From Rudanella sp031411995 (lineage in GTDB: Bacteria; Bacteroidota; Bacteroidia; Cytophagales; Spirosomataceae): a stretch of 64,000 nucleotides of DNA. The stretch is taken from positions 100,567 through 164,566 of the forward strand of contig JANOCD010000143.1 of the NCBI GenBank assembly GCA_031411995.1. The letters run 5' to 3'. A model generated the notes under the pieces. It was not told the origin of the DNA. It saw only the letters and a list, made by a program, of their open reading frames with translations, and did no database searches. Every line of letters starts with the position of its first letter. The stretch's first letter is position 1. Position numbers and translations under genes: made by a program. Shown one piece after another: positions 6,456-15,108 of the stretch.

Positions 6456-7631
6456 TTGAAACGCTCAACAAAAATCATCCTTACTCTCCTCGTGCTGATC
6501 ATCGTTGCGAGGCTGTTGTTACCCTACATTGTGTTGCGCTATGTGAACCGGCAATTAGCCGACATGGGCAGCTACACGGGCCGAATCGAGGATGTAGACA
6601 TTTCGCTACTGCGAGGTGCCTACCAGATTGACGAACTCCGTATTCGGAAAATCAATGGCAAAATCAAAGAGCCATTTGTCTATATTCCTAAAACAGATTT
6701 GGCGGTGCAGTGGCGTTCGTTGCTGAAAGGCAAACTGGTGGGCGAGGTAGAAACCTATAAGCCTGAACTGAATTTTTCATTCAGCAAAACAGAATCCGAG
6801 CGGCAAACGGGTCAGGAGGTAGACTGGACTGTGTTGGTGAAAGACTTGTTGCCGATAGAAATCAACCGATTTGCGGTGATGGATGGCCGAATCGACCTAA
6901 GCAGTTTATTGACCAAACCCCGGACGGACCTGTCGATGCACCGGGTGAATGGCGAAATTCGTAACATCCGTAACACCGAGGAGAAACAGGGTAGTTTACC
7001 GTCTCCCGTTTGGGCCACTGGTGATGTTCCAGGCTACGGCGGCACCATGCGCTTCGAGGCCAACACCTACCTGCTGAAGCCTATCCCCGATTTTAATTAC
7101 AATCTGCGTTTCACCGATTTGCAACTGGTGAAGCTGAATACGCTGGCTCGCGAATATGCCAACATCGACTTTGAGCGGGGCACGTTAAGCGTTTTCAGCG
7201 AAATGGCCATGAACGATGGTAAGTTGAATGGGTATGTGAAGCCACTAACGAAAGAGATGAAAATCTTTAAGTTAGATGAAAACGAGAAACGCACTATTGG
7301 TAAGTTTTTCACGGAGTTGCTGGCTCAGGCGGGTACGGCTATTCTCAAGAATCAGAAACGCGATCAGGTAGCCACCCGGATTCCGTTATCGGGAACCGTT
7401 GAAAGTATAAAAACGGGATTCTGGCCAACTGCATTTGGTGTACTTAGCAACGCTTACATTGAAGCTTTCAAGGGTGAGTTCGACAATGATATCTCGTTTC
7501 AGGATGCAGTAAGCGATTTCAAAGCTGATTATAAAGCCAAACGCGCCCAGAAAAAAGCCGAACGAAAAGAGAGTCGCGAAACCAAAAAAGAGGAACGTCA
7601 GGAACGCCGGGAAGCGCGAAAACGTGATTGA
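6456..7631 (+). CDS. DUF748/AsmA-like membrane-anchored protein
   Basis: The protein has about 391 residues. There is no ATG at the 5' end; TTG codons at 6450 and 6456 are available, and the second gives the usual MKRSTKIIL start. One transmembrane helix follows (LTLLVLIIVARLLLPYIVL, residues 9-27), then a periplasmic beta-rich body with AsmA/DUF748 features (VNRQLADMGSYTGRIEDVDI; LLRGAYQIDELRI; VDWTVLVKDLLPIEINRFAV). The family works in envelope lipid homeostasis. The C-terminal 35 residues are an extremely charged Lys/Arg/Glu tail (KKAERKESRETKKEERQERR). It lies 5' of a small membrane peptide and a lipid kinase, consistent with an envelope role. Confidence 0.72.
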   Translation: MKRSTKIILTLLVLIIVARLLLPYIVLRYVNRQLADMGSYTGRIEDVDISLLRGAYQIDELRIRKINGKIKEPFVYIPKTDLAVQWRSLLKGKLVGEVETYKPELNFSFSKTESERQTGQEVDWTVLVKDLLPIEINRFAVMDGRIDLSSLLTKPRTDLSMHRVNGEIRNIRNTEEKQGSLPSPVWATGDVPGYGGTMRFEANTYLLKPIPDFNYNLRFTDLQLVKLNTLAREYANIDFERGTLSVFSEMAMNDGKLNGYVKPLTKEMKIFKLDENEKRTIGKFFTELLAQAGTAILKNQKRDQVATRIPLSGTVESIKTGFWPTAFGVLSNAYIEAFKGEFDNDISFQDAVSDFKADYKAKRAQKKAERKESRETKKEERQERREARKRD

Positions 7632-7662
7632 GCGTTCGCAAAGCCGCTACAAACAATTTGGG

Positions 7663-7670
7663 TATCTTTG
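7663..7670 (+). promoter_or_regulatory. -7 promoter box (TATCTTTG) four bases before a start codon
   Basis: TATCTTTG matches TAnnTTTG and is separated from the ATG at 7675 by exactly four bases. The transcription start would fall at or next to the start codon, which implies a leaderless mRNA for the small membrane protein and the lipid kinase behind it. Confidence 0.55.
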
Positions 7671-7674
7671 TGGT

Positions 7675-7788
7675 ATGAACTGGTTCCGTAACTTCTACAA
7701 AGACTATAAGCCGTATGTATTTTCAGACGGCCTGTACTACATTTTCATTATCGTTTTTATTATTCTGCTGTTCGTTTTCTTCTCTTAA
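7675..7788 (+). CDS. 37-residue single-pass membrane peptide
   Basis: A short reading frame starts at ATG 7675 and its TAA is immediately followed by the ATG of the lipid kinase (TAAATG). The N-terminal 19 residues are polar and aromatic (MNWFRNFYKDYKPYVF) and the remainder is one strong transmembrane helix (YYIFIIVFIILLFVFF). The -7 box at the right distance, the zero-gap junction and the clean amphipathic-to-hydrophobic layout all argue it is a real gene. Function is unknown; membrane small proteins of this kind often modulate a neighbouring enzyme, here possibly the lipid kinase. Confidence 0.65.
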   Translation: MNWFRNFYKDYKPYVFSDGLYYIFIIVFIILLFVFFS

Positions 7789-8667
7789 ATGGCCGCATCA
7801 ACCACCTTGCTGGCTATTGTAAATCCACTTTCAGGAACAGCTTCAGCCACTCAACGCCAGCAACTTAACCAGTATCTGGCGCACCGGGCTGACCAAGCTG
7901 GCTTCACCGCCGAGATCGTTGTGACAACGCACGCAGGCCACGCTACCGAGCTGGCCAATACAGCTGTTCGGCAGGGCATTGGGCGGGTACTGGCCATTGG
8001 GGGCGACGGAACCATTAACGAAACGGCGCGGGCTTTGCGGCAATCGGCTACGGCTTTGGGAATTGTGCCGATGGGGTCGGGCAATGGTCTGGCCCGGCAT
8101 CTGGGCATTCCACTGGATACCCGAAAAGCCATCGACAAAGCCCTGAATGGCAAACCCGTAGTGATTGATAGTGGAGAAATTGGCGGGCATCCATTTTTCT
8201 GCACGGCCGGGTTGGGGTTCGAGGCTCATGTGGCCCATGTGTTTGCCCAACAGCCCGTTCGGGGTTTGCCAACTTATATCCGAACCGCGTATGGCGCATT
8301 CTGGAACTACAAACCGGGTGACTATGCGGTAAATGGGCAGGAGAAAAAATTGTTTACCCTAACATTTGCCAACGCCGGGCAGTTTGGTAATAATGCCTGG
8401 GTGGCTCCCCACGCCAACATTGCCGATGGGCAACTGGATCAATGCGAAATCAAACCCTTTCCAAAATCAGTCAGTGGGGGTTTGGCATGGCGGCTTTTCA
8501 ACCGCACACTCGACAGTTCGGCCTACTGGCATGGGGAAACCATCACAAAAGCTGTGGTCGAGAGCAACCAATCGCTGGTTATTCACGCGGATGGCGAACC
8601 ACTCCTGTTCTCCGAAAGCAGGTGCGACATTCGGGTATTGCCAGGGAGTTTGCTGGTATTGCTGTAG
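7789..8667 (+). CDS. Diacylglycerol kinase-like lipid kinase
   Basis: The 292-residue protein belongs to the DagK/YegS/BmrU family. Residues 5-15 (TLLAIVNPLSG) form the first nucleotide-binding strand, and GGDGTINETAR (near residue 68) is the signature GGDGT loop. GIVPMGSGNGLARHLGI follows, and GLGFEAHVAHVFAQ lies in the second domain, with HADGEPLL near the C-terminus. It should phosphorylate a lipid such as diacylglycerol or a sphingoid base using ATP. The sphingoid option is worth noting because a serine palmitoyltransferase-like gene is in the same window. It starts directly after the small membrane peptide. Confidence 0.85.
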   Translation: MAASTTLLAIVNPLSGTASATQRQQLNQYLAHRADQAGFTAEIVVTTHAGHATELANTAVRQGIGRVLAIGGDGTINETARALRQSATALGIVPMGSGNGLARHLGIPLDTRKAIDKALNGKPVVIDSGEIGGHPFFCTAGLGFEAHVAHVFAQQPVRGLPTYIRTAYGAFWNYKPGDYAVNGQEKKLFTLTFANAGQFGNNAWVAPHANIADGQLDQCEIKPFPKSVSGGLAWRLFNRTLDSSAYWHGETITKAVVESNQSLVIHADGEPLLFSESRCDIRVLPGSLLVLL

Positions 8668-8675
8668 GGCAAGGT

Positions 8676-8683
8676 TACTTTTG
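8676..8683 (+). promoter_or_regulatory. -7 promoter box (TACTTTTG) of the SUI1 gene
   Basis: TACTTTTG matches TAnnTTTG and lies 41 bases before the ATG at 8725, inside the short gap after the lipid kinase. Confidence 0.5.
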
Positions 8684-8724
8684 CAGCAAGCCTGCAACAT
8701 ACAACGTTTCAACGCATTTCTGGC

Positions 8725-9060
8725 ATGAGCAAGAAAAACCGTACCGGGGTTATCTACTCCACCAACCCCGATTTTCAATACCAGTCTGATGAACAAGCCG
8801 ATGTCCAAACACTGCCCCCGGCCCAGCAAGCTCTCAAGGTGTGGCTCGACCGCATTAGTGGGGGTAAAACCGTAACGGCCGTTCGCGGATTCATTGGTGC
8901 AGAGGCTGATTTGAGCGATCTTGCCAAACAACTGAAAGCTTCCTGCGGTGCGGGTGGAGCAGCCAAAGAGGGGGATGTACTCATTCAGGGCGACCACCGC
9001 GACAAAGTCATTGCCTGGCTGACGGGCAAAGGATATAAAGCCAAGAAAGCAGGCGGGTGA
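8725..9060 (+). CDS. SUI1/eIF1-like translation factor (YciH family)
   Basis: This 111-residue protein has an N-terminal polar segment and a C-terminal SUI1 domain: LDRISGGKTVTAVRGFIGAE (residues 46-65), LAKQLKASCGAGGAAKEGDV (residues 73-92), then VLIQGDHRDKVIAWLTGKGYKAK. These match the bacterial YciH group, which resembles eukaryotic initiation factor 1 and may influence start-codon selection in the cytoplasm. Length is normal. It has its own -7 box and converges on the T9SS cargo gene. Confidence 0.92.
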   Translation: MSKKNRTGVIYSTNPDFQYQSDEQADVQTLPPAQQALKVWLDRISGGKTVTAVRGFIGAEADLSDLAKQLKASCGAGGAAKEGDVLIQGDHRDKVIAWLTGKGYKAKKAGG

Positions 9061-9093
9061 GCTAAAGGCTACTTTAATGGCTGATTATGAGGA

Positions 9094-10092
9094 TTAACGC
9101 AGGAGCATAACCTGCCCGGAACGAACGTAGAGGGTAGTAGTTGTGGGCGAGTCGGCGGCTTCGTAGGTAACTTCCCACGTATAATTTCCAACCGGGCAGG
9201 GAGTCCCCCTGAACGTTCCATCCCATTGTTCGGTCAGGGTGCTGCTCGCATACACAACCGACCCCCAGCGGTCAAATAGCTTCACATTTACTGATACTGC
9301 GGCAGCCAGATAAATGGCGAAACGGTCGTTTTGGCCATCGTTGTTGGGGGTGAATGCTTCCGGCACATAAACCGGCTCTGGCGGGCAGGTGCTGCACCGA
9401 ATCAGTTCAATATCATCGAGGGCAAGGTCGTTGCCACAGCCCCCCGCTTCAGCTTTATTGATCAACTTAACTAACACTGGCTCATCAACATCAGGCATCG
9501 TGAAAGAAACGACAAACCGTTGCCACAATGGTTTTTTTGTTTCTGGAATTGAACCAATGTTAATGGTTTTGAGCGGTCGCCCGCTTTCTGTTTCGATCTG
9601 AATGGTGAGGTTGGGAAGCGATGAGTCCGTGCAATTACCCGGTTGCAGTAAGTTTAAGCCCCACACGGAGAACTCGTAGGTAGTACCTCCACACAAACCA
9701 GGAATGGTTTGCCGATAGAACTCTCCGGGCAAATCAGAACCATTGACAATCAACATGTTCCCTCCAAACTCTCCCGTATGATCTTGCGGAAGACCATGCC
9801 ATACGGAGCTAAAACAGGTTTGGTCGGCTGTGGGTGAGATCGTATATTCGCCGTTGTCGGGGCACGACTTGGCAACCAGCTTATAGGAGGTCCGGCCATT
9901 AAGCGACGGGATTTTGTCGGCTGTTCCAAACGATTCGCGAATTAAGACCTCCGAGGCAGGACCCGAACACGATTGAGCAACACAAGGCTGATTTGCGGTG
10001 TAGGCCAAAACCACAAATCCGCCAGCCACATACCGCAACAGGTTCCGAATCCAGGTTGCCGTGTTCAATAACGTTACCAAAGGGGCAGGCAT
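9094..10092 (-). CDS. Type IX secretion cargo with gliding-associated C-terminal domain
   Basis: The 332-residue protein has an N-terminal signal peptide (hydrophobic segment near residues 20-35, probable cleavage after CVAQ). The middle region (residues 80-235) is a lectin/jelly-roll-like beta domain: FGGNMLIVNGSD, YEFSVWGLNLL, DLALDDIELI. It ends in the gliding motility-associated (CHU_C, T9SS type B) domain: VPEAFTPNNDGQNDRFAIY, VKLFDRWGSVVY, WDGTFRGTPCPVGNYTWEV. Such proteins are exported through the type IX system and attached to or released from the surface. The C-terminal Cys in PCPVG and the CSTCPP linker are family-typical. The ligand is not predictable. Confidence 0.88.
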   Translation of the reverse strand: MPAPLVTLLNTATWIRNLLRYVAGGFVVLAYTANQPCVAQSCSGPASEVLIRESFGTADKIPSLNGRTSYKLVAKSCPDNGEYTISPTADQTCFSSVWHGLPQDHTGEFGGNMLIVNGSDLPGEFYRQTIPGLCGGTTYEFSVWGLNLLQPGNCTDSSLPNLTIQIETESGRPLKTINIGSIPETKKPLWQRFVVSFTMPDVDEPVLVKLINKAEAGGCGNDLALDDIELIRCSTCPPEPVYVPEAFTPNNDGQNDRFAIYLAAAVSVNVKLFDRWGSVVYASSTLTEQWDGTFRGTPCPVGNYTWEVTYEAADSPTTTTLYVRSGQVMLLR

Positions 10093-10179
10093 AGCGTCTA
10101 TTTAGACGACTTCATATAAGAATCGTCACCCAACTTAACAGGCAGATTAAGTAGCCATTTTACATCTCCTAAATACCTC

Positions 10180-10187
10180 TACTTTTG
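10180..10187 (+). promoter_or_regulatory. -7 promoter box (TACTTTTG) four bases before a start codon
   Basis: TACTTTTG is followed by four bases and then the ATG at 10192. Transcription from it would begin at the start codon, suggesting a leaderless mRNA for the rightward polysaccharide arm. Confidence 0.55.
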
Positions 10188-10191
10188 TCTT

Positions 10192-10965
10192 ATGATAACA
10201 ACTACCGTTACTTGTTTACCCCCGTTTACCGTTCAGTGGCAATCCTGGCAATTGGCTCCGATATCCGAGACAACTATATCGGTTTTTAGGGTAAGAAGTA
10301 CAGATAACGAGTTGATTATAAGTGACTGGTACAGCCTGCTTCAATCCCGTGAACAGCAACGGGCCGCTCGCTTTCGCCAGACTGCCGACCGAAACCGGTA
10401 CATTTTAGGCAGAGGCTTATTTAGAGTAATGGCGGGTCAAATTACGGGTAAAGCTCCTCAATCCGTGTCGATTATAGCTGCTCAGACAGGAAAACCCATT
10501 TTGTCAGATGCCCCCAACTGGCATTTCAGCGTATCGCATACCGGCGATTGGGTTTTGCTGGCAGTGGGCCAAACACCCCTTGGCGTTGATGTTGAGTTTG
10601 TTAACCCACGCTTTATTATTGATGACCTGATTCCCACTGTTTTATCGGCTGCTGAACAACGGGCCTTAATAGAAAGCCCGGATAGCCACCTTTTCTTTTA
10701 TGAATGCTGGACCCGGAAAGAAGCGCTCGTGAAAGCCACAGGAGAAGGCGTAACCGATGATTTTATCAACATACCGGCCTTAGAAGGGGAGCATATTGTG
10801 AAGAGTTCGCTGATTGGGAACAGTTTTCCCTGGCAAATTCAGCCTTTTTTTGTAAATGATACGTATCCGGCAGCTCTCGCCAACGTCTATATTAATAGTA
10901 TGGAATCACCTCAATTTTACGAAATTGACCCCGCCCTGCTTTCTGAGTGGGTGGCTGTTCACTAA
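10192..10965 (+). CDS. 4'-phosphopantetheinyl transferase (Sfp type)
   Basis: The 257-residue protein shows the Sfp-type two-lobe pattern: YILGRGLFRVMAG near residue 68, NWHFSVSHTGDWVLLAV near 108, the metal-binding LGVDVEF near 130, and the catalytic FYECWTRKEALVKATGEG near 164-181 (W-x-x-K-E-A-x-x-K). It transfers phosphopantetheine from CoA onto acyl or peptidyl carrier proteins. Full-length Sfp-type enzymes serve secondary metabolism or fatty acid carriers; no carrier protein is encoded nearby. It is the first gene of a rightward run and ends eight bases before the GT4 gene, so they probably share a transcript. Confidence 0.9.
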   Translation: MITTTVTCLPPFTVQWQSWQLAPISETTISVFRVRSTDNELIISDWYSLLQSREQQRAARFRQTADRNRYILGRGLFRVMAGQITGKAPQSVSIIAAQTGKPILSDAPNWHFSVSHTGDWVLLAVGQTPLGVDVEFVNPRFIIDDLIPTVLSAAEQRALIESPDSHLFFYECWTRKEALVKATGEGVTDDFINIPALEGEHIVKSSLIGNSFPWQIQPFFVNDTYPAALANVYINSMESPQFYEIDPALLSEWVAVH

Positions 10966-10973
10966 TTGCGCCT

Positions 10974-12101
10974 ATGAGAATTGGCATTGAGGCTCAGCGA
11001 CTGCTTCGCCCCCACAAACATGGAATGGACATTGTGGCCGTGGAAACCATTCGGGCCTTGGCCGAGCATTCGCAACATGAGTTTGTCGTTTTTGCCAAAC
11101 CCGACACCGCCCGCGAGGGACTGCCCACAACCCCCAACGTTCGTGTAGTTGAATTGCCCGGCGGACCCTACCCTGTTTGGGAGCAATATGCCCTTCCTAA
11201 AGCGGTTCGGCAACACGGTCTCGACCTGTTGCATTGCACCGCCAACACGGCTCCACTCCGGCCGTCTGCACCATTAGTATTGACGCTCCACGACATAATA
11301 TTTCTGGAAAAAGCCATTGTCGGCGGCAACTGGTATCAACGGTTGGGCAACCTTTACCGACGCTGGAATGTGCCACGTGTGGTCGAAACGGCAGATTGCA
11401 TCGTGACCGTTTCGCATTACGAACGCCAGCGCATCATCGACCACCTCCGGGTTGACCCCTCGCGGGTCGTAACGGTGCATAATGCCGTGAGCACACAGTT
11501 TCGGGTTATTAAGGCTGCCGACCAGATCGAAAGCGTTCGGCAACAGTACAGACTACCCAACGAGTTTATCTTTTTCCTGGGAAACACCGACCCAAAGAAG
11601 AACGTTGTGGGTGTTCTGAAAGCTTTATTACTGCTTAAACAACAAGGTTTATTAACGCTGCCGTTTGTGATGGCCAACGTTTCCCGGGAGTATGTCGATG
11701 GTGTTTTAACCCAAATTGGCGGGCAAGCTCTGGCAAACGAGATTCAACTCTGCGGCTACATTCCAAACACGGTACTGCCCGTTGTCTATAATGCGGCAAC
11801 GGTGTTTCTGTGCCCCTCGCTGCGTGAGAGTTTTGGCTTGCCAATTTTGGAGTCGATGGCCTGCGGAACCCCCGTGCTAACAGCCAGCACCTCGGCCATG
11901 CCCGAAGTAGCGGGCGATGCCGCCCTGCTTGCCAACCCGGCCTCGCCCGACGAAATGGCCCATCAACTCAACCAATTGCTTACTTCGACCGACCTCCGTA
12001 ATGACCTCCGAAAACGCGGTCTGGAACGCGCGGCTTTATTTTCCTGGCAAAACACGGCAAAGCAGTTATTATCTGTCTATGAGCAGGTTACCCGCCATTA
12101 A
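10974..12101 (+). CDS. Glycosyltransferase family 4 (GT-B fold)
   Basis: The 375-residue enzyme begins at ATG 10974 (MRIGIEAQRLLRPHKHGMD). The N-terminal lobe includes LDLLHCTANTAPL and LVLTLHDIIFLEKA; the second lobe has VSHYERQRIIDHL, FIFFLGNTDPKKN and the nucleotide-sugar motif LRESFGLPILESMACGTPVL with the EX7E-type acidic pair, followed by AGDAALLANP. This is the standard GT4 retaining glycosyltransferase layout. It acts in the cytoplasm on a nucleotide sugar, here for a surface polysaccharide given the fucosyltransferase and the unknown enzyme downstream. The acceptor and sugar cannot be read. Confidence 0.88.
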   Translation: MRIGIEAQRLLRPHKHGMDIVAVETIRALAEHSQHEFVVFAKPDTAREGLPTTPNVRVVELPGGPYPVWEQYALPKAVRQHGLDLLHCTANTAPLRPSAPLVLTLHDIIFLEKAIVGGNWYQRLGNLYRRWNVPRVVETADCIVTVSHYERQRIIDHLRVDPSRVVTVHNAVSTQFRVIKAADQIESVRQQYRLPNEFIFFLGNTDPKKNVVGVLKALLLLKQQGLLTLPFVMANVSREYVDGVLTQIGGQALANEIQLCGYIPNTVLPVVYNAATVFLCPSLRESFGLPILESMACGTPVLTASTSAMPEVAGDAALLANPASPDEMAHQLNQLLTSTDLRNDLRKRGLERAALFSWQNTAKQLLSVYEQVTRH

Positions 12102-12109
12102 ACGAAACT

Positions 12110-13069
12110 ATGCAGCAGCTTTTTCTCAAATTTCTGTACGTCGTGGCGGCCATCCGCTATCCTGCTTATCGGGGCGATTTGCGGTATTTTGTGCGCGACA
12201 ACTGGTATGCCCGGCTCAATCAGTTTCAGTTTTTCAGACGGGATCACATCGCTAAAAAACCGTATAAAATCATTGAATTTCAGGGAGAATTCGACCAGGA
12301 GCTGCGTTATGTAGTGCCATTTGCCTACTGGCATCACCTCAACGGTACCCTCAAACAAACCATTTCCTGTTCGAACACGAAGCCCTTCTATTTTTTCAGC
12401 GATAATCACGACGAACGCTACACCGAGCGAATCTGGCAAAGGGCATACGGCAATTATAACATGCCCAACATGACCCATAGCCCCACCTTCGACTACTCGA
12501 AATGGACACCCGTGCCGTTTAAAGCTCACTACCGCAATGAACAATTTGTGTATAAGAAACCATTGCTGGTAATTGCTAACAAATACAATATCGAATGGGA
12601 CAAACCACCCATCAACTTCCTCAGCATCAACGCGCTCGACCGAATCATTTCGATCTGCAAGCCCCACTATCAGATTGTGTATAACCGCCCGCTTTCGGGG
12701 CAGATTGTGCTGGATAACAGCGAAATCATGGATTTGGGCGAACACACCTGGATTCGGGAAAACCACCCGGAGGTGTTGCTCATGAACGACCTTTTCGACG
12801 AGCATCGCTCCCACGTGAGCAACTACAATCACCTGCAACTGATGGTCTACGCCAACTGTGACCGCTTTATTTCGATGCACGGCGGCACGGCGGCTTTAGC
12901 GAGTCATTTCGGAGGGATCAACGTCATTTTATCACACCCTGGCGGTGGTTGGGAGCATGCGTTCGATGAATATAAAACCATTTTCCCGGCCTTTTCGGGA
13001 GCCAAAATCCTCCATGCCCGCCAGCTCGATGAGGTGTTTACGTTTGTAGAAGACAATTTTTTAGGATGA
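12110..13069 (+). CDS. Unknown protein in a glycosyltransferase operon
   Basis: The 319-residue product has no signal peptide. The C-terminal half contains a motif common in nucleotide-sugar-using GT-B enzymes: CDRFISMHGGTAALASHFGGINVILSHPGGGWEH (residues 250-283), with a following helix. The N-terminal half has many aromatics (YFFSDNHDERYTERIWQRAYGNY). The layout resembles GT61-like or fucosyltransferase-like enzymes, but I cannot place it in a named family. It starts eight bases after the GT4 gene and its stop overlaps the GT11 start (ATGA), so it is translationally coupled to both and very likely acts on the same glycan. Confidence 0.6.
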   Translation: MQQLFLKFLYVVAAIRYPAYRGDLRYFVRDNWYARLNQFQFFRRDHIAKKPYKIIEFQGEFDQELRYVVPFAYWHHLNGTLKQTISCSNTKPFYFFSDNHDERYTERIWQRAYGNYNMPNMTHSPTFDYSKWTPVPFKAHYRNEQFVYKKPLLVIANKYNIEWDKPPINFLSINALDRIISICKPHYQIVYNRPLSGQIVLDNSEIMDLGEHTWIRENHPEVLLMNDLFDEHRSHVSNYNHLQLMVYANCDRFISMHGGTAALASHFGGINVILSHPGGGWEHAFDEYKTIFPAFSGAKILHARQLDEVFTFVEDNFLG

Positions 13070-13935
13070 TCATCACCAAAATAACCAGCGGTCTTGGCAA
13101 TCAACTGTTTCAGTACGCTCTGGGTCGGCATCTGGCCATTCAGAACAACACCCGGCTGTGGTTCGATCTTCGGTATTATCATAAAACTTACGAAACCGAC
13201 ACCCCCCGGCATTTCAAACTCGACCGATTCACGATTGATTATGACCTGCTTGATTCTTCGCCCTGGCTCTACGTTTCCAAAGCGACCCGACTCTTGCCCG
13301 GGCGGTCGTTGAGGCCCATTTTCGATACGCGCAAAGAACAACAGTTCCACCTAGACCCTGCCGTTCTACAAACAAAAGGGACTTTTATTACGCTCGATGG
13401 GTTCTGGCAATCTGAAGCTTACTTTGTTGGTAGTGAGTCTACTATTCGAAAAGAACTGACCTTTAATCGAACACCCGGCCCTAATTTCGACAGATTCCGG
13501 CAGCAGATTGAACAGGCAAATACCCCCGTATCAGTCCATATTCGCCGGGGTGATTATGTGAACCATCCCGAATTTAGTCAATCATTCGGAACACTGGGAC
13601 TTGACTATTACGAAGCGGCCATCAAACGGGTGTCAGACCAGTTTCCCAACAGTTCTCTGTTCGTGTTCAGCGACGACCCTGGCTGGGTGCAGGAGCATAT
13701 GCACTTCAACTTGCCTCCTATTTTTGTGATAAACTCCGGGGCCGATGCCGATGTGGACGACCTGCAACTGATGAGCTTGTGCCATCATCACATCATTGCT
13801 AACAGTTCGTTTAGTTGGTGGGGGGCCTGGCTCAATTCGCGATCTGAGAAACTGGTAATAGCCCCCAAACAATGGTTCCTGAATAAACCTTGGAATACAG
13901 AGAATTTAGTCCCGAAAAGCTGGTTGAAGCTGTAA
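13066..13935 (+). CDS. Alpha-1,2-fucosyltransferase-like GT11
   Basis: The 289-residue protein starts MIITKITSGLGNQLFQYALG, the N-terminal GLGNQLFQYA motif of family GT11. VSVHIRRGDYVNHPEF (near residues 148-163) is the hallmark HxRRGDY motif for GDP-fucose binding, and NSSFSWWGAWLN near residue 245 is the third GT11 motif. Members transfer fucose (or a related sugar) from GDP-fucose in alpha-1,2 linkage. It is coupled by ATGA to the upstream gene. The last 30 bases overlap the end of the convergent glycosyltransferase at 13906-15108. Confidence 0.9.
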   Translation: MIITKITSGLGNQLFQYALGRHLAIQNNTRLWFDLRYYHKTYETDTPRHFKLDRFTIDYDLLDSSPWLYVSKATRLLPGRSLRPIFDTRKEQQFHLDPAVLQTKGTFITLDGFWQSEAYFVGSESTIRKELTFNRTPGPNFDRFRQQIEQANTPVSVHIRRGDYVNHPEFSQSFGTLGLDYYEAAIKRVSDQFPNSSLFVFSDDPGWVQEHMHFNLPPIFVINSGADADVDDLQLMSLCHHHIIANSSFSWWGAWLNSRSEKLVIAPKQWFLNKPWNTENLVPKSWLKL

Positions 13936-15108
13936 GGCATTGAAAACTGCTTCGAACTCGTTGGCCCGGTGTTCCCACGAATTGGCCCGCGCCATCTCGA
14001 CTCGTTCTTTAATCCGCTCCTGACTTTGGTCGGCAAGTGCCCGTCGGAGAGCCAGAGCAAACCGTTCAGGCGTATCAGCTAACTCGATTATTCCGTCAAA
14101 ATCAGTCAGGATTGAAAATGGTGTAGATACCACTGGCAAACCAGCCGCCAGGTATTCGTTGATTTTCAGGGGATAAATGGTGTACGTGTGGGCATTACAC
14201 ACGAACGGAATCATGGCCGCCGAGAGGTTTGCCAGCAAAGGTGGCAAGTCGGCGGGCTGACGGGGTGGCGTAAAAACTACATTCGGCAACCGTGACAACC
14301 GCTCAGTTAGACTCGGCTCTTTGATCTCGCCAATGAATTGAAATGTCACATCGGGCATTGCTTGGGCGCAATAGTCAACAATGTCGACATTCACCCGGTC
14401 ATCGGCAGTACCCAGATACCCCACAATTGGCTTTGTTGGCGGCTGCTTATCGGCTAACTGCCGGGCTTCATTAAATAACTCGAAGTTGACCCCGTTTTTC
14501 ACGCAAAAGGCGTTCGGTTGCAACGCCGATTTTGTTCGGCGAAGGGTTTCTGAAGTGGTCACCACCGCACTAACCTGGCGCAGGTATTCTTCTTCGTAAC
14601 GGCCGCCATGACGACTCATCCAGCGGGCTATCGTGATCTCATCAAAACAGTAATAAATGGTCCCGGCTTCGTTTAGTTTATGGAGCATGGGCAGGCCAAA
14701 AACCGGGTTCATCCCGTTGATAATCAAGGGGCGTTTCATACCCAATTGGTTCATCACACCCCGTAACCCTTTCACTAAGCGGTTCACGTTCCACTCCACT
14801 AACTGATCGTGTGTTTTTGGGGCTAACCAATTGATGGGTAGCATAGTAGGTGGATGCCACACATAGACTTCACTATCTTTTTTGCCCGGCTTTTTCACCA
14901 GCCGACTCGCCATGTGCATCATTGTTCTGATGGGTACACCCCGTTGCCCGGCCACCCCCATTACCAGGTCTTTGTAGGTATGCTGGTAGTCGACGTAAAG
15001 AACTCGGTGCCGCACCGAAAACTCGCACATCAGTTGTACCACAGCTTTCTGGAAGTCACCCTCCCAGGTTGTCTGACCAACACAAATGATACTATCGAAA
15101 GGCTCCAT
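13906..15108 (-). CDS. Glycosyltransferase, GT-B fold
   Basis: The 400-residue enzyme has an N-terminal lobe starting FDSIICVGQTTWEGDFQKAV and a C-terminal nucleotide-sugar lobe: TKPIVGYLGTADDRVN near residue 225, VVFTPPRQPADLPPLLANL near 273, and YPLKINEYLAAGLPVVSTPFS near 310, the equivalent of the GT4 E-x7-E motif. The layout matches group 1 glycosyltransferases of exopolysaccharide loci. The start (ATG 15108) overlaps the end of the ligase-like gene by 17 bases. Its last ten codons overlap the converging fucosyltransferase gene. Confidence 0.82.
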   Translation of the reverse strand: MEPFDSIICVGQTTWEGDFQKAVVQLMCEFSVRHRVLYVDYQHTYKDLVMGVAGQRGVPIRTMMHMASRLVKKPGKKDSEVYVWHPPTMLPINWLAPKTHDQLVEWNVNRLVKGLRGVMNQLGMKRPLIINGMNPVFGLPMLHKLNEAGTIYYCFDEITIARWMSRHGGRYEEEYLRQVSAVVTTSETLRRTKSALQPNAFCVKNGVNFELFNEARQLADKQPPTKPIVGYLGTADDRVNVDIVDYCAQAMPDVTFQFIGEIKEPSLTERLSRLPNVVFTPPRQPADLPPLLANLSAAMIPFVCNAHTYTIYPLKINEYLAAGLPVVSTPFSILTDFDGIIELADTPERFALALRRALADQSQERIKERVEMARANSWEHRANEFEAVFNALQLQPAFRD

